Source of the DNA: an uncultured Clostridia bacterium
GTDB lineage: Bacteria; Bacillota; Clostridia; Peptostreptococcales; Anaerovoracaceae
Direction of reading: 5' to 3'
Length of the DNA stretch: 30,638 nucleotides
Assembly: GCA_945788655.1 (NCBI GenBank)
Contig: CALZMV010000002.1
Location: forward strand, 1-30,638
The notes beneath the pieces are model-generated. The model did no database searches. It was not told the origin of the DNA and saw only the letters and a list, made by a program, of their open reading frames with translations. This document shows, piece after piece, positions 20,904 to 29,344 of this stretch. The position numbers were made by a program, and so were the translations under genes. How positions within the stretch are numbered: the first letter of the stretch is position 1; every line of letters begins with the position of its first letter.

Positions 20904-22241
20904 TTATATTTCAACCATCAGGAACTTCTTCTTACCCTTCTGAATCAGGAGTTTTCCTTCTCCATCAAACATCTCGGTAGTTACCTGAAGCTTTTTGTCT
21001 GTAACCTTGTTTCCAGCCACAGTCAGACCGCCCTGCTCAATGGTCATCATACCTTCACGGTTGCTTGGTACAAGTCCAAGTTCCTTAATCAGTGACACTA
21101 CGCCAATTCCTTCGCCTTCAAATACAGCTTTATCCATTTTTACTGTAGGGATGTTTGCCATATTTCCGCTGCCGGAAAACGCAGCCCTTGCGCCGTCTAA
21201 GGCCTTCTTTGCCTCTTCTTCTCCGTGAACCAGTTTAGTTACTTCATAAGCAAGGATTTCCTTTGCCTTATTGATTTCTGCGCCTTCCAGTGAGGACAGT
21301 CTGTCTACCTCTTCCATTGGAAGGAAAGTTAACATTCTAAGGCACTTATTTACATCAGCATCGCCTACATTTCTCCAGTACTGGAAGAATTCATATGGGC
21401 TTGTCTTTTCTGGGCTTAACCAAAGGGCTCCCTTGGCAGTCTTACCCATCTTCTTTCCTTCTGAATTTGTAAGAAGGGAGAATGTCATGCCGTAAACTTC
21501 TTTACCTGTCTTCTTTCTTGTTAAGTCAACGCCTCCGATGATGTTTGACCACTGGTCGTTGCCACCAAACTGAATCTTAACATCAAAATCGCGCGCCATT
21601 ACCATGAAGTCATAGCTCTGCATCAGCATATAGTTAAGCTCAAACATTGTAAGCCCGCCTTCACGATCCATTCTCTGTTTGAAGCATTCTGCACGAAGCA
21701 TTGTATTAATGTTAAACAGTGAGCCCACTTCTCTCAGGAAGTCAATATAGTTAAGCGGTCTGAGCCAACGGGCATTGTTTACCGCTACCGCTTTGCCGGG
21801 TGCAGGCTTTTTGTTTTCGTGGCCGGGCTCATAGACTCCGTTGTTTCCTTCATATTTCCATTCTTCATCAAAATCCAGGAACTGATCAAAAAGCTTCTTG
21901 AACTGTTCACAGTTATGTTCGATTGTTTCAACAGACATAACCTGACGCATATCAGTTCTTCCTGAAGGGTCTCCAACCATTCCTGTTCCTCCGCCAATCA
22001 GAACTACAGGAGTATGTCCATATTTCTGCATGTACATCATTATGATAACCTGCATAAAATGTCCCACGTGCAGGCAGTCTGCAGTAGGGTCAAACCCAAT
22101 GTAGAACTTTACCTTTTCATTCTGCAGCAGTTCGCGCACCTTATCTTCATCAGTGCACTGTTCTATAAATCCTCTTTCTTTAAGGACATCGTAAACATTA
22201 TCATGCTTGCTTACGCTGTCTGGGATAAAATTAAAATCCAT
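20904..22241 (-). CDS. tyrS: Tyrosyl-tRNA synthetase
   Basis: The 445-residue class I synthetase charges tRNA-Tyr. The HIGH motif is His-Val-Gly-His (58-61), the KMSKS motif is Lys-Met-Gly-Lys-Thr, the tyrosine pocket has Gln-Ser-Tyr-Asp-Phe and Gly-Gly-Asn-Asp-Gln-Trp, and an S4 RNA-binding domain ends the protein. It is longer than the usual 400-425; residues about 124-152 form an extra Gly/Asn/Pro/Lys-rich loop before Asn-Asn-Ala-Arg-Trp. It lies 44 bp downstream of upp with AGGAG; no T-box fits in that gap, so it is probably read from upstream. Confidence 0.95.
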   Translation of the reverse strand: MDFNFIPDSVSKHDNVYDVLKERGFIEQCTDEDKVRELLQNEKVKFYIGFDPTADCLHVGHFMQVIIMMYMQKYGHTPVVLIGGGTGMVGDPSGRTDMRQVMSVETIEHNCEQFKKLFDQFLDFDEEWKYEGNNGVYEPGHENKKPAPGKAVAVNNARWLRPLNYIDFLREVGSLFNINTMLRAECFKQRMDREGGLTMFELNYMLMQSYDFMVMARDFDVKIQFGGNDQWSNIIGGVDLTRKKTGKEVYGMTFSLLTNSEGKKMGKTAKGALWLSPEKTSPYEFFQYWRNVGDADVNKCLRMLTFLPMEEVDRLSSLEGAEINKAKEILAYEVTKLVHGEEEAKKALDGARAAFSGSGNMANIPTVKMDKAVFEGEGIGVVSLIKELGLVPSNREGMMTIEQGGLTVAGNKVTDKKLQVTTEMFDGEGKLLIQKGKKKFLMVEI

Positions 22242-22285
22242 TGTTTTATTTCTCCTTAAGTGCTTATTTATATATAATTTAATAT

Positions 22286-22915
22286 TTATTTTGTTCCGTA
22301 TAATCTGTCTCCTGCATCTCCAAGACCCGGAATAATATATGCGTGTTCATTTAGTCTTTCGTCTTTTGCCGCAATATAAATATCAACATCAGGATGTGCA
22401 TTCTGAAGAACTTCAATTCCTTCAGGAGCTGCAATAAGACACATGAATACAATATCCTTGCCGCCTCTCTGCTTGATAAAATCGATTGCAGCAACTGCAC
22501 TTCCACCTGTTGCAAGCATCGGATCCACAACGAATATTTTTCTCTTTTCAATATCAATAGGAAGCTTGCAGTAGTACTCTACAGGCTCGTGAGTTTCAGG
22601 GTCTCTATATAACCCAATATGTCCAACCTTTGCATTAGGAACTAAGGCTAGCATTCCATCTACAAAACCAAGCCCTGCTCTTAAAATAGGTACAATTGCA
22701 ATATCTTCACCTTTTAACATATTTACCTTTGTTTTGCATAAAGGTGTTTCAATTTCTACCTCTTCCAACTCAAGATTTCTTGTGGCTTCGAAGCCCATAA
22801 GCATTGCAACTTCGGTTGCCAGTTCCCTGAATTCTTTGGTTACAGTGTCTGTCTTTCTCATTAAAGAAACCTTATGCTGAATTAACGGATGATCAAATAC
22901 ATGTACTTTTCCCAT
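22286..22915 (-). CDS. upp: Uracil phosphoribosyltransferase
   Basis: The 209-residue protein is full length. The PRPP-binding loop Val-Asp-Pro-Met-Leu-Ala-Thr-Gly-Gly-Ser is at about 129-138, and the uracil-binding Ala-Tyr-Ile-Ile-Pro-Gly-Leu-Gly-Asp-Ala-Gly-Asp lies near the C-terminus. It converts uracil and PRPP to UMP for pyrimidine salvage. AAGGAG precedes the ATG. It sits between rpiB and tyrS in the same leftward unit, as in many Clostridia. Confidence 0.97.
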   Translation of the reverse strand: MGKVHVFDHPLIQHKVSLMRKTDTVTKEFRELATEVAMLMGFEATRNLELEEVEIETPLCKTKVNMLKGEDIAIVPILRAGLGFVDGMLALVPNAKVGHIGLYRDPETHEPVEYYCKLPIDIEKRKIFVVDPMLATGGSAVAAIDFIKQRGGKDIVFMCLIAAPEGIEVLQNAHPDVDIYIAAKDERLNEHAYIIPGLGDAGDRLYGTK

Positions 22916-22937
22916 TGTTCTTCTCCTTCGTTAAACA

Positions 22938-23369
22938 TTATAGTGAGTCAAGCATATCAACTCTGCGCTGATGTCTTCCACCTTCAAACTCTGTATCAAG
23001 CCACTCGTCAACAATTTCAAGGGCAAGCTTTGGCTCTGTGGTTCTTCCGCCAAGAGCAAGCACGTTGGCATTGTTATGCTGTTTGGTAAGATGTGCCATT
23101 TCAACAGATGTGCAAAGGCCGCATCTTACACCTTTAACCTTATTTGCTGCAATTGAAATTCCTATTCCTGTTCCGCAAACAACGATACCTGCATCTGCCT
23201 TACCCGCAACTACTGTTTCTCCACACAGCGTTCCGTAGGCAGGATAATCTACAGATTCAGTTGAATTTGTTCCCAGGTCAATAACTTCTATGTTTCTTTC
23301 AAGCAGATGCTTCTTAACTATTTCTTTAAGCTCAAATCCGCCATGGTCACTTGCCAATGCAATCTTCAT
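22938..23369 (-). CDS. rpiB: Ribose 5-phosphate isomerase B
   Basis: The 143-residue RpiB/LacA/LacB-type isomerase has Ser-Asp-His-Gly-Gly-Phe-Glu near 7-13, Val-Val-Cys-Gly-Thr-Gly-Ile-Gly near 63-70 (catalytic Cys65) and a conserved C-terminal Arg-Arg pair. It interconverts ribose 5-phosphate and ribulose 5-phosphate. The start has AGAGGTG upstream and follows the Sua5-type gene by 9 bp. Confidence 0.95.
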   Translation of the reverse strand: MKIALASDHGGFELKEIVKKHLLERNIEVIDLGTNSTESVDYPAYGTLCGETVVAGKADAGIVVCGTGIGISIAANKVKGVRCGLCTSVEMAHLTKQHNNANVLALGGRTTEPKLALEIVDEWLDTEFEGGRHQRRVDMLDSL

Positions 23370-23378
23370 ACTACACCT

Positions 23379-24413
23379 CTATTTTATTTCTCTAATATTA
23401 TAGCCTGCAGATTTGAACATTCTGTTCATTACTGCAAGTCCAACACCTTTTTCATCAAGTGCGGTCGCAAAGATTACATCTACACCTGTCTTATCAAATT
23501 CTCTCAGCTGTGCAAAAAACTCTCTTGCGGCCTTGCTCGGATCATTATTGTCGTATACTAGTACTTCAACCCTCTGTCCATAGCTCATTCTTTCCATCTT
23601 TTCTTCTGCCATAGCCAGTCTTACCTTTTCGGCATCGCCCATAAAGATAATCATTTCAGCCTTCGGGGCGTAATGCTTATACTTCATACCGGGAGATTTA
23701 GGCACATAGTCACTGTTTGTCTCAAGTAGACTGCCGCTATCGATGATTTCGGGTTTCTTGAGGATTGCAGGGTCAAATTCAACAGGCTTATTCAGAACAT
23801 CTGCAATCTGATCATTTGTAATGATTCCCGGTCTTAAAACGATGGGAAACTGCTCCGTCATATCTACAACGGTAGATTCTATACCTACCCTGCAGTTATC
23901 ACCTTGGATTATAGCATCTATCCTTCCATGTAAATCATCATCTACATGCAAATGGCTGGTTGGGCTCGGATGTCCGGAAAGGTTTGCACTAGGTCCTACC
24001 AGAGGGCAACCTGAAACTTTGATAAGTTCAAGAGTAGGCTTGCTGTCAGGCATTCTCACTGCAACAGTATCAAGACCACCTGTTACAACTCTAGGCACTT
24101 GCTCCTTCGCCTGTACCACCATGGTAAGCGGACCCGGCCAAAAGGCGTCCATAAGCAGTTTCATATCCTCAGTAATTTCATTTGTGAGCATATTCATCTG
24201 ATTTCTTTCCGCAATATGAACAATCATTGGATTATCACTAGGTCTGCCCTTTGCCTCATAAACCTTGGAAACTGCTTCAGCGTTCATAGCATCTGCACCA
24301 AGTCCATAGACGGTTTCCGTCGGGAAAGCAACCAGACCGCCATCTCTTATCAATTGAGCTGCCTGCTGTATTTCTTCTTCAGTTGTTCCAAAAATTCTTG
24401 TGTCTCTATTCAT
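23379..24413 (-). CDS. tsaC: L-threonylcarbamoyladenylate synthase (Sua5/YwlC type)
   Basis: The 344-residue protein has an N-terminal YrdC domain (about 10-200; Pro-Thr-Glu-Thr-Val-Tyr-Gly-Leu-Gly near 36-44, Lys-Gly-Arg-Pro near 60-63, Ser-Ala-Asn-Leu-Ser-Gly near 147-152) and a C-terminal Sua5 domain after Ser-Pro-Gly-Met-Lys-Tyr-Lys-His-Tyr-Ala-Pro (about 241-251). It makes the threonylcarbamoyl-AMP used for t6A in ANN-decoding tRNAs. Its start overlaps the prfA stop by one base, so translation is coupled. Confidence 0.94.
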   Translation of the reverse strand: MNRDTRIFGTTEEEIQQAAQLIRDGGLVAFPTETVYGLGADAMNAEAVSKVYEAKGRPSDNPMIVHIAERNQMNMLTNEITEDMKLLMDAFWPGPLTMVVQAKEQVPRVVTGGLDTVAVRMPDSKPTLELIKVSGCPLVGPSANLSGHPSPTSHLHVDDDLHGRIDAIIQGDNCRVGIESTVVDMTEQFPIVLRPGIITNDQIADVLNKPVEFDPAILKKPEIIDSGSLLETNSDYVPKSPGMKYKHYAPKAEMIIFMGDAEKVRLAMAEEKMERMSYGQRVEVLVYDNNDPSKAAREFFAQLREFDKTGVDVIFATALDEKGVGLAVMNRMFKSAGYNIREIK

Positions 24414-25474
24414 TATAAGTTCTTCATCTTTTCTGCCTGATCATTTGTAATCATGCCATCTATGATTTCATCTATTTCTCCGTCAAGGAAGCTGTCGAGC
24501 TTGTAAAGAGTCATTCCGATTCTGTGATCTGTAACTCTGCCCTGTGGGAAGTTGTAGGTTCTGATTCTTTCGGATCTGTCTCCGGAGCCTACCTGACTAC
24601 GTCTTTCTGCGGAAATCTCATCATTCTGTTCCTGGAGCTTTAAATCGTAAAGTCTTGCTCTTAGAACTTTAAATGCCTTTTCCTTGTTTTTAATCTGTGA
24701 TTTTTCATCCTGGCAGGTTACAACAAGTCCTGACGGAATGTGAGTAAGTCTTACAGCCGAGTCTGTAGTATTTACGCACTGACCTCCGTTGCCGGATGAA
24801 CGATATACGTCTACTCTTACATCGTTTGGGTTGATTTCAACTTCAACATCATCTACTTCAGGAAGTACCGCTACGGTTGCCGCTGAAGTATGAATTCTTC
24901 CTGAACTTTCTGTTTCAGGCACGCGCTGAACTCTGTGTGTTCCGCTTTCATACTTTAATCTTGAATATGCACCCTTGCCTTTTATGAGAACGCTGGCTTC
25001 TTTAACACCGCCGATTCCTGTGTCGTTAATATCCATGATTTCTGTCTTCCAGCCACGTCTTTCGGCATAACGAAGATACATACGAAGGAGGTCACCGCCA
25101 AACAAAGCAGCTTCCTCACCACCGGTACCTGCACGAACTTCCAGAATTACATTCTTTTCATCGTTAGGGTCCTTTGGCAGAAGAAGAATCTTAAGCTCAT
25201 CTTCCATTGCAGGAATCTGATCTTCCAGTTCAGCAATTTCCATCTTTGCCAGTTCCTTTAAATCCTCATCTCCGGATTCCAGCATTTCCTTGGCATCAGC
25301 CATTCCTTCTTTTGCTTTTTTATAGTCTCTGTATTTATTAACGATAGGTTCCATTTCGCCCATCTCCTTGATGTGCTTCTGCCATACAGGCTGATTGCTT
25401 ATCACATCAGGGTCTGATACCTTCATGGAAAGTTCTTCATATTTTTCAACAATAAAGTCTAATTTATCAAACAT
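24413..25474 (-). CDS. prfA: Peptide chain release factor 1
   Basis: The 353-residue protein is normal for RF1. The catalytic Gly-Gly-Gln is at 230-232 within Ser-Ser-Gly-Asn-Gly-Gly-Gln, and the N-terminal half is helical (coiled, rich in Lys/Glu). It releases the peptide at UAA and UAG stops. Its methylase prmC is nearby, the usual partnership. It is read from the TTGCAA/TAAAAT promoter (25530-25559) and heads the prfA-tsaC-rpiB-upp-tyrS unit. AGAGGAG precedes the ATG. Confidence 0.97.
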   Translation of the reverse strand: MFDKLDFIVEKYEELSMKVSDPDVISNQPVWQKHIKEMGEMEPIVNKYRDYKKAKEGMADAKEMLESGDEDLKELAKMEIAELEDQIPAMEDELKILLLPKDPNDEKNVILEVRAGTGGEEAALFGGDLLRMYLRYAERRGWKTEIMDINDTGIGGVKEASVLIKGKGAYSRLKYESGTHRVQRVPETESSGRIHTSAATVAVLPEVDDVEVEINPNDVRVDVYRSSGNGGQCVNTTDSAVRLTHIPSGLVVTCQDEKSQIKNKEKAFKVLRARLYDLKLQEQNDEISAERRSQVGSGDRSERIRTYNFPQGRVTDHRIGMTLYKLDSFLDGEIDEIIDGMITNDQAEKMKNL

Positions 25475-25529
25475 TTCTGTCTCCTCTGTTTTGAAATTTC
25501 ACTATTAATCAACTTTTATTCAATTTATT

Positions 25530-25559
25530 ATTTTAACATAAAACTTCGTCCTATTGCAA
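25530..25559 (-). promoter_or_regulatory. Promoter of prfA operon
   Basis: On the minus strand TTGCAA (25554-25559), 18 bases, TAAAAT (25530-25535), about 55 bases before the prfA start. Confidence 0.6.
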
Positions 25560-25587
25560 GATTAAGACAAGCTTTATGTGCTCATAC

Positions 25588-25619
25588 AACAAAAAAACCG
25601 GAAATGAATTCCGGTTTAA
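25588..25619 (-). terminator. Rho-independent terminator after rpmE
   Basis: AAACCGGAA/TTCCGGTTT stem with a short loop; seven T follow on the minus strand. Confidence 0.88.
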
Positions 25620-25630
25620 GCTGCTGATTA

Positions 25631-25828
25631 TTAAATGTTGTACTTGTTCTTGAACTTTTCAACACGGCCGCCTCTGTTGATGAACTTCTGCTGACCAGTG
25701 AAGAACGGGTGACAAGCTGAGCATACGTCAAGTCTTAATTCTTCCTTAGTTGATCTAGTAACGAAAGTGTTACCACATGCGCAAGTTACTTTACATTCCT
25801 TATAATCAGGATGGATTCCTTCTCTCAT
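25631..25828 (-). CDS. rpmE: 50S ribosomal protein L31 (zinc-binding type)
   Basis: The 65-residue L31 has the zinc ribbon cysteines intact: Cys16 and Cys18 (Thr-Cys-Ala-Cys-Gly-Asn) and Cys37 and Cys40 (Val-Cys-Ser-Ala-Cys-His-Pro-Phe). This is the C+ form, used when zinc is sufficient. It has its own promoter (25893-25921), a small leader hairpin and a terminator, so it is a single-gene unit between prmC and prfA, as in many Bacillota. Confidence 0.97.
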   Translation of the reverse strand: MREGIHPDYKECKVTCACGNTFVTRSTKEELRLDVCSACHPFFTGQQKFINRGGRVEKFKNKYNI

Positions 25829-25873
25829 GTTTTCGTCTCTCTTTCCGTCAAAATGACATAATAATATTAGCTG

Positions 25874-25890
25874 TATCTGCTACAGCCTTT
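25874..25890 (-). promoter_or_regulatory. Leader hairpin of rpmE
   Basis: GCTGTA-GCAGA-TACAGC forms a 6-bp stem just after the expected start of transcription. L31 genes of Bacillota are known to carry autoregulatory leaders; assignment here is tentative. Confidence 0.35.
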
Positions 25891-25892
25891 AC

Positions 25893-25921
25893 ACTATATC
25901 ACAGCAAATTCAACAAATCAA
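25893..25921 (-). promoter_or_regulatory. Sigma-A promoter of rpmE (extended -10)
   Basis: On the minus strand TTGATT (25916-25921), 17 bases, TATAGT (25893-25898) with TG before the -10. Confidence 0.72.
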
Positions 25922-25964
25922 GGCTTTTTTTGAATATTTTTTGCCTTAAATTGGCTATTTTACA

Positions 25965-26879
25965 CTATTCTTTGTCCTTTTTGTCTTTCAGAACTGCCGC
26001 TACAATTCTGTCCTTTTCTGCAAGGTCTTTGAGGCAGGTAACCTTTCTGAAGCTGCCGCTTTCTTCAAGGAGCTTAGAAACACTCTCACCCTGATTATAA
26101 CCGATTTCCATTATCAGAACGCCGCCTTTATGAAGATGTCCCGGTGCTTCCGTAGCAATCTGTCGATAGAAGTCAAGTCCATCACAGCCCCCATCTAAAG
26201 CCATCATTGGTTCATGCTCCCTTACTTCTCTCTGGAGGGTAGGAATAACCTCGCTTTCTATGTATGGAGGGTTAGAAATGATCATGTCAAACTTCTTCTT
26301 GCTCAATTTCCCCCGGAATGGTGCGAACAAATCGCCCTCCTCAAACCTCACATTCTTGCACTTATTTAGCTTTGCATTTTCCTTTGCCACAGCAAGTGCA
26401 TCTCTGCTCAAGTCAGAACATGTCACCTTAACTTTATCGCAAAGTTTTGCTATAGATATGCCTATCGCTCCGCTTCCGCAGCAGAGATCTAAAACATCTT
26501 TTATCTTTATGCCTGCCGTAAACTCAGTGCCTCTTAAACTTCCTTCATTCAGGATTTCAAGAGCATCCTCTACCATTGTCTCCGTATCCTGCCTTGGGAT
26601 AAGTACGCTTGGATTGACAATAAAAGGCATCCCCATAAAATCTTGCCTTCCTGTTATATACTGGATAGGCTCGCCCTTTGCTCTCCTGTCAATAAGCTCA
26701 AAATATGCCTCACAGGTATTGTCCTGCAAAACATCCTGCCAATGCATCATAAGGCCTAGTGAGTCAAGTTTATCCATAAAGCAATATAAGTCCTTTGCAT
26801 CCCTTGCATAATCCGCAATTCCGGCATCTTTCAGCTGGGCCTTGCCTATTTCTATCAGTTCTTTAAGTGGTAAACTCAT
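25965..26879 (-). CDS. prmC: Release factor glutamine methyltransferase
   Basis: The 304-residue SAM-dependent methylase has a helical N-terminal domain, the SAM motif Asp-Leu-Cys-Cys-Gly-Ser-Gly-Ala-Ile-Gly (131-140) and the catalytic Asn-Pro-Pro-Tyr (203-206). It methylates the Gln of the GGQ motif in release factors. It starts one base after the yqhQ stop (AGAGGAAC upstream), in the rho-yqhQ-prmC unit. Confidence 0.95.
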   Translation of the reverse strand: MSLPLKELIEIGKAQLKDAGIADYARDAKDLYCFMDKLDSLGLMMHWQDVLQDNTCEAYFELIDRRAKGEPIQYITGRQDFMGMPFIVNPSVLIPRQDTETMVEDALEILNEGSLRGTEFTAGIKIKDVLDLCCGSGAIGISIAKLCDKVKVTCSDLSRDALAVAKENAKLNKCKNVRFEEGDLFAPFRGKLSKKKFDMIISNPPYIESEVIPTLQREVREHEPMMALDGGCDGLDFYRQIATEAPGHLHKGGVLIMEIGYNQGESVSKLLEESGSFRKVTCLKDLAEKDRIVAAVLKDKKDKE

Positions 26880-26880
26880 A

Positions 26881-27876
26881 TTATTGTTCCTCTTCTATGG
26901 GATTTCCATTCAAATCGCATATGCCTTCAAAGAATGGAGTTTCATTTTCAGGTAATACAGCCTTCATTGCGGCGATGGCCACCTCAAGCTGCTTCAAATC
27001 AGGTTCCTTTGTTGTAAGTTTCTGCAGATAAATTCCAGGCATGCTTAATACTCTTACAACAGCGTTATCGCTTCTTCCTGCCCACTTCAGAAGTTCATAT
27101 GATACTCCCGCAATAAGCGGCAGGACGATAATTCTGGACAAAATTCTCAGCCAAACATTTGGCCATCCCATAAGGGCGTGGGTCAGCACTGCGATTACCA
27201 TGACAAACATCATAAAGCTTGTGCCGCATCTAGGGTGAAGGGTATAAAACTGCTGAGCATTCTCAGGGGTAAGTTCAATGCCGTTTTCAAAACAGTGAAT
27301 GGTCTTATGCTCTGCACCATGATACTGAAAAACAGTCTTGATATCGTTCATCCTTGCTATCAGTGCTATGTAGAGAATAAAGATTGCCATTCTCACAATA
27401 CCCTCTGCCAGATTCAGAATCAAAATATTTTCTGTAATTTTGCCTAAAAGCCCTACTGCAACTGTAGGCAGCAGCATAAACAATCCGACAGAAAGAACAA
27501 TAGCGAAGACAACTGAAATAGCCACCAGAATCTTCCACGCTTTTTCTTTTCCCAGTTTTTCTTCCACCCATATATCGAACTTGTCTTTTTCGTATTCTTC
27601 AGGGTAATTTTCCTCTAAGATGTCGGCGGAATAAAGCAACACCTTTGTTCCTTGTATCAATGACCCAACAAAGTTCACCACTCCCCTGATAAGAGGAACT
27701 TTAGACCATTTGCTGGCACTTGGAGTGGCTTCTGTCTTCATATGAATACTGCCGTCAGGAAGGCGAATTGCAACAGCAGTTTTCTTTGGTCCCCTCATCA
27801 TTATGCCTTCCATTATTGCTTGTCCTCCTATAGAAGTCGGACATGCGTTTTTTAAAAAGATTTTTTTTGAATCCAT
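26881..27876 (-). CDS. yqhQ: DUF1385 (YqhQ-like) membrane protein
   Basis: The 331-residue protein has the family start Gly-Gly-Gln-Ala-Ile-Met-Glu-Gly-Ile-Met-Met-Arg-Gly-Pro (17-30), several membrane segments (about 115-175 and 220-265), and the conserved Tyr-His-Gly-Ala-Glu-His-Lys-Thr and His-Pro-Arg-Cys-Gly-Thr-Ser motifs between them, which look like a metal site. The molecular function is not established. It is conserved next to rho, prmC and prfA in Bacillota, as here, 15 bp after rho. Confidence 0.92.
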   Translation of the reverse strand: MDSKKIFLKNACPTSIGGQAIMEGIMMRGPKKTAVAIRLPDGSIHMKTEATPSASKWSKVPLIRGVVNFVGSLIQGTKVLLYSADILEENYPEEYEKDKFDIWVEEKLGKEKAWKILVAISVVFAIVLSVGLFMLLPTVAVGLLGKITENILILNLAEGIVRMAIFILYIALIARMNDIKTVFQYHGAEHKTIHCFENGIELTPENAQQFYTLHPRCGTSFMMFVMVIAVLTHALMGWPNVWLRILSRIIVLPLIAGVSYELLKWAGRSDNAVVRVLSMPGIYLQKLTTKEPDLKQLEVAIAAMKAVLPENETPFFEGICDLNGNPIEEEQ

Positions 27877-27891
27877 ATTTTAACCTATTTA

Positions 27892-29127
27892 TTAGTCATC
27901 AAGCATTACTTTTTTAATAATCTGAATGAAATCCTTGTTGTTCTTTGTGCGAGCGAGATTTTCGATTATCTCTTCCGTAACATCCTGTGCATTTTTGTTG
28001 GCTAAAGCTCTTCTCATAGCCCAGATAGCCTCCAGCTCATCCTGATCCATCAGAAGATCTTCTCTTCTTGTTCCTGACTTGTTGAGACTCATGGCAGGGA
28101 AAATTCTCTTTTCTGATAGCTTTCTGTCCAAATGAAGCTCCATATTACCAGTTCCCTTGAATTCTTCGAAGATCACATCATCCATTCTGCTTCCCGTTTC
28201 AACTAGCGCAGTTGCAAGAATAGTGATAGACCCGCCTTCTTCCATCTTTCTGGCTGCACCGAAGAATTTCTTCGGCTTATGAAGTGCTCCCGGATCAAGT
28301 CCACCTGAGAGTGTTCTTCCTGAAGCCGGTACTACCATGTTATAAGCTCTGGCAAGTCTTGTAATGCTGTCGAGTAGAATCACTACATCTTTGCCATGTT
28401 CTACCAGCCTCTGGGCTCTTGCAAGCACCATTTCTGCCACCTTGACATGATGCTGAGGCAGCTCATCAAAAGTTGAGTAAATTACCTCTCCTCCCTTTAG
28501 AGAACGTTTCATGTCTGTAACTTCTTCAGGTCTTTCATCTACGAGAAGGACTATCAGTTCAACTTCCGGGTGGCTTGTTTCTATTGCGTTGGCAACGCTT
28601 TTTAAAAGAACAGTTTTTCCTGCCTTCGGAGGTGCAACAATCAGACCTCTCTGCCCCTTTCCTATTGGAGCGATAAGGTCGATAAGGCGCATGGATAGTT
28701 CTCTGCTTCCAGCCTCCAGTCTGAGTCTTTCATAAGGAAATACAGGCGTCAGGCTATCGAAATCAGGTCTTTTGATGGCTGCACCCGGTTCATCCCCATT
28801 TACAGAAAGAACATAAAGAAGGGCTCCAAACCGCTCTCCTTCCTTCGGAAGTCTTGTTATTCCTTTTATTTTATCGCCGGTTTTAAGGTTAAATCTTCTT
28901 ATCTGTGCCGGAGATACATAAATATCCTTTTCACTTGTCAGAAAGTTTGAAAACCTTAAGAAGCCAAAGTTGTTTTCCTCCTGTATTTCAAGGATTCCTT
29001 CAACCTCCGGTCTTTCTTCCTGTTTAATATCTTCCTTTGCTTCTGTTTTTATGTCTTCTTTAAGCTTCTTTTCTTGTGACTGGTTGCCGTCAAATTCAAC
29101 CTGAGAATCTAAAATATTATTATCCAT
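27892..29127 (-). CDS. rho: Transcription termination factor Rho
   Basis: The 411-residue hexameric RNA helicase ends transcription at Rho-dependent sites. A short acidic/Lys-rich N-terminal extension (1-42) precedes the cold-shock-like RNA-binding domain (about 43-115; Gly-Phe-Leu-Arg-Phe near 55-59). The motor has Walker A Ala-Pro-Pro-Lys-Ala-Gly-Lys-Thr (165-172), Asp-Glu-Arg-Pro-Glu-Glu-Val (197-203) and a Q-loop region. The first Met (29127) has only a weak AAAGG 12 bases upstream. A hairpin (29145-29165) lies in the leader. It heads rho-yqhQ-prmC. Confidence 0.97.
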   Translation of the reverse strand: MDNNILDSQVEFDGNQSQEKKLKEDIKTEAKEDIKQEERPEVEGILEIQEENNFGFLRFSNFLTSEKDIYVSPAQIRRFNLKTGDKIKGITRLPKEGERFGALLYVLSVNGDEPGAAIKRPDFDSLTPVFPYERLRLEAGSRELSMRLIDLIAPIGKGQRGLIVAPPKAGKTVLLKSVANAIETSHPEVELIVLLVDERPEEVTDMKRSLKGGEVIYSTFDELPQHHVKVAEMVLARAQRLVEHGKDVVILLDSITRLARAYNMVVPASGRTLSGGLDPGALHKPKKFFGAARKMEEGGSITILATALVETGSRMDDVIFEEFKGTGNMELHLDRKLSEKRIFPAMSLNKSGTRREDLLMDQDELEAIWAMRRALANKNAQDVTEEIIENLARTKNNKDFIQIIKKVMLDD

Positions 29128-29144
29128 AATATTAAAATACCTTT

Positions 29145-29165
29145 GCAGGATAAAAGAACTCCTGC
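29145..29165 (-). promoter_or_regulatory. Leader hairpin of rho
   Basis: GCAGGA and TCCTGC pair with a 9-base loop about 18 bases before the start codon. It sits just ahead of a weak ribosome binding site; rho is autoregulated in other bacteria, but a link to this hairpin is conjecture. Confidence 0.4.
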
Positions 29166-29216
29166 CCTTTCTAAAGAAATGTAAGATTTGCCTCGTTTTA
29201 GAATATGTTCCAATTT

Positions 29217-29245
29217 ATAATATACTCCTGCGACTAAAAAATCAA
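29217..29245 (-). promoter_or_regulatory. Sigma-A promoter of rho
   Basis: On the minus strand TTGATT (29240-29245), 17 bases, TATTAT (29217-29222); leader of about 85 bases. Confidence 0.68.
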
Positions 29246-29276
29246 GCAGATTCAATCACACCATCTGTTTATAAAC

Positions 29277-29304
29277 AACAAAAATCCTCCTTCTTGAGGA
29301 GGAC
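29277..29304 (-). terminator. Rho-independent terminator after the ABC binding protein
   Basis: TCCTCC (29285-29290) pairs with GGAGGA (29298-29303); TTTTTGTTG follows on the minus strand. It separates this operon from rho. Confidence 0.82.
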
Positions 29305-29344
29305 CCTTGTCTATATTATTTACCTATTCTATATTTTAAGCGTA

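Noticed and set aside
22242..22285. T-box riboswitch before tyrS
   Set aside because: Only 44 bases separate upp and tyrS, too short for a T-box; no specifier-loop structure is possible.
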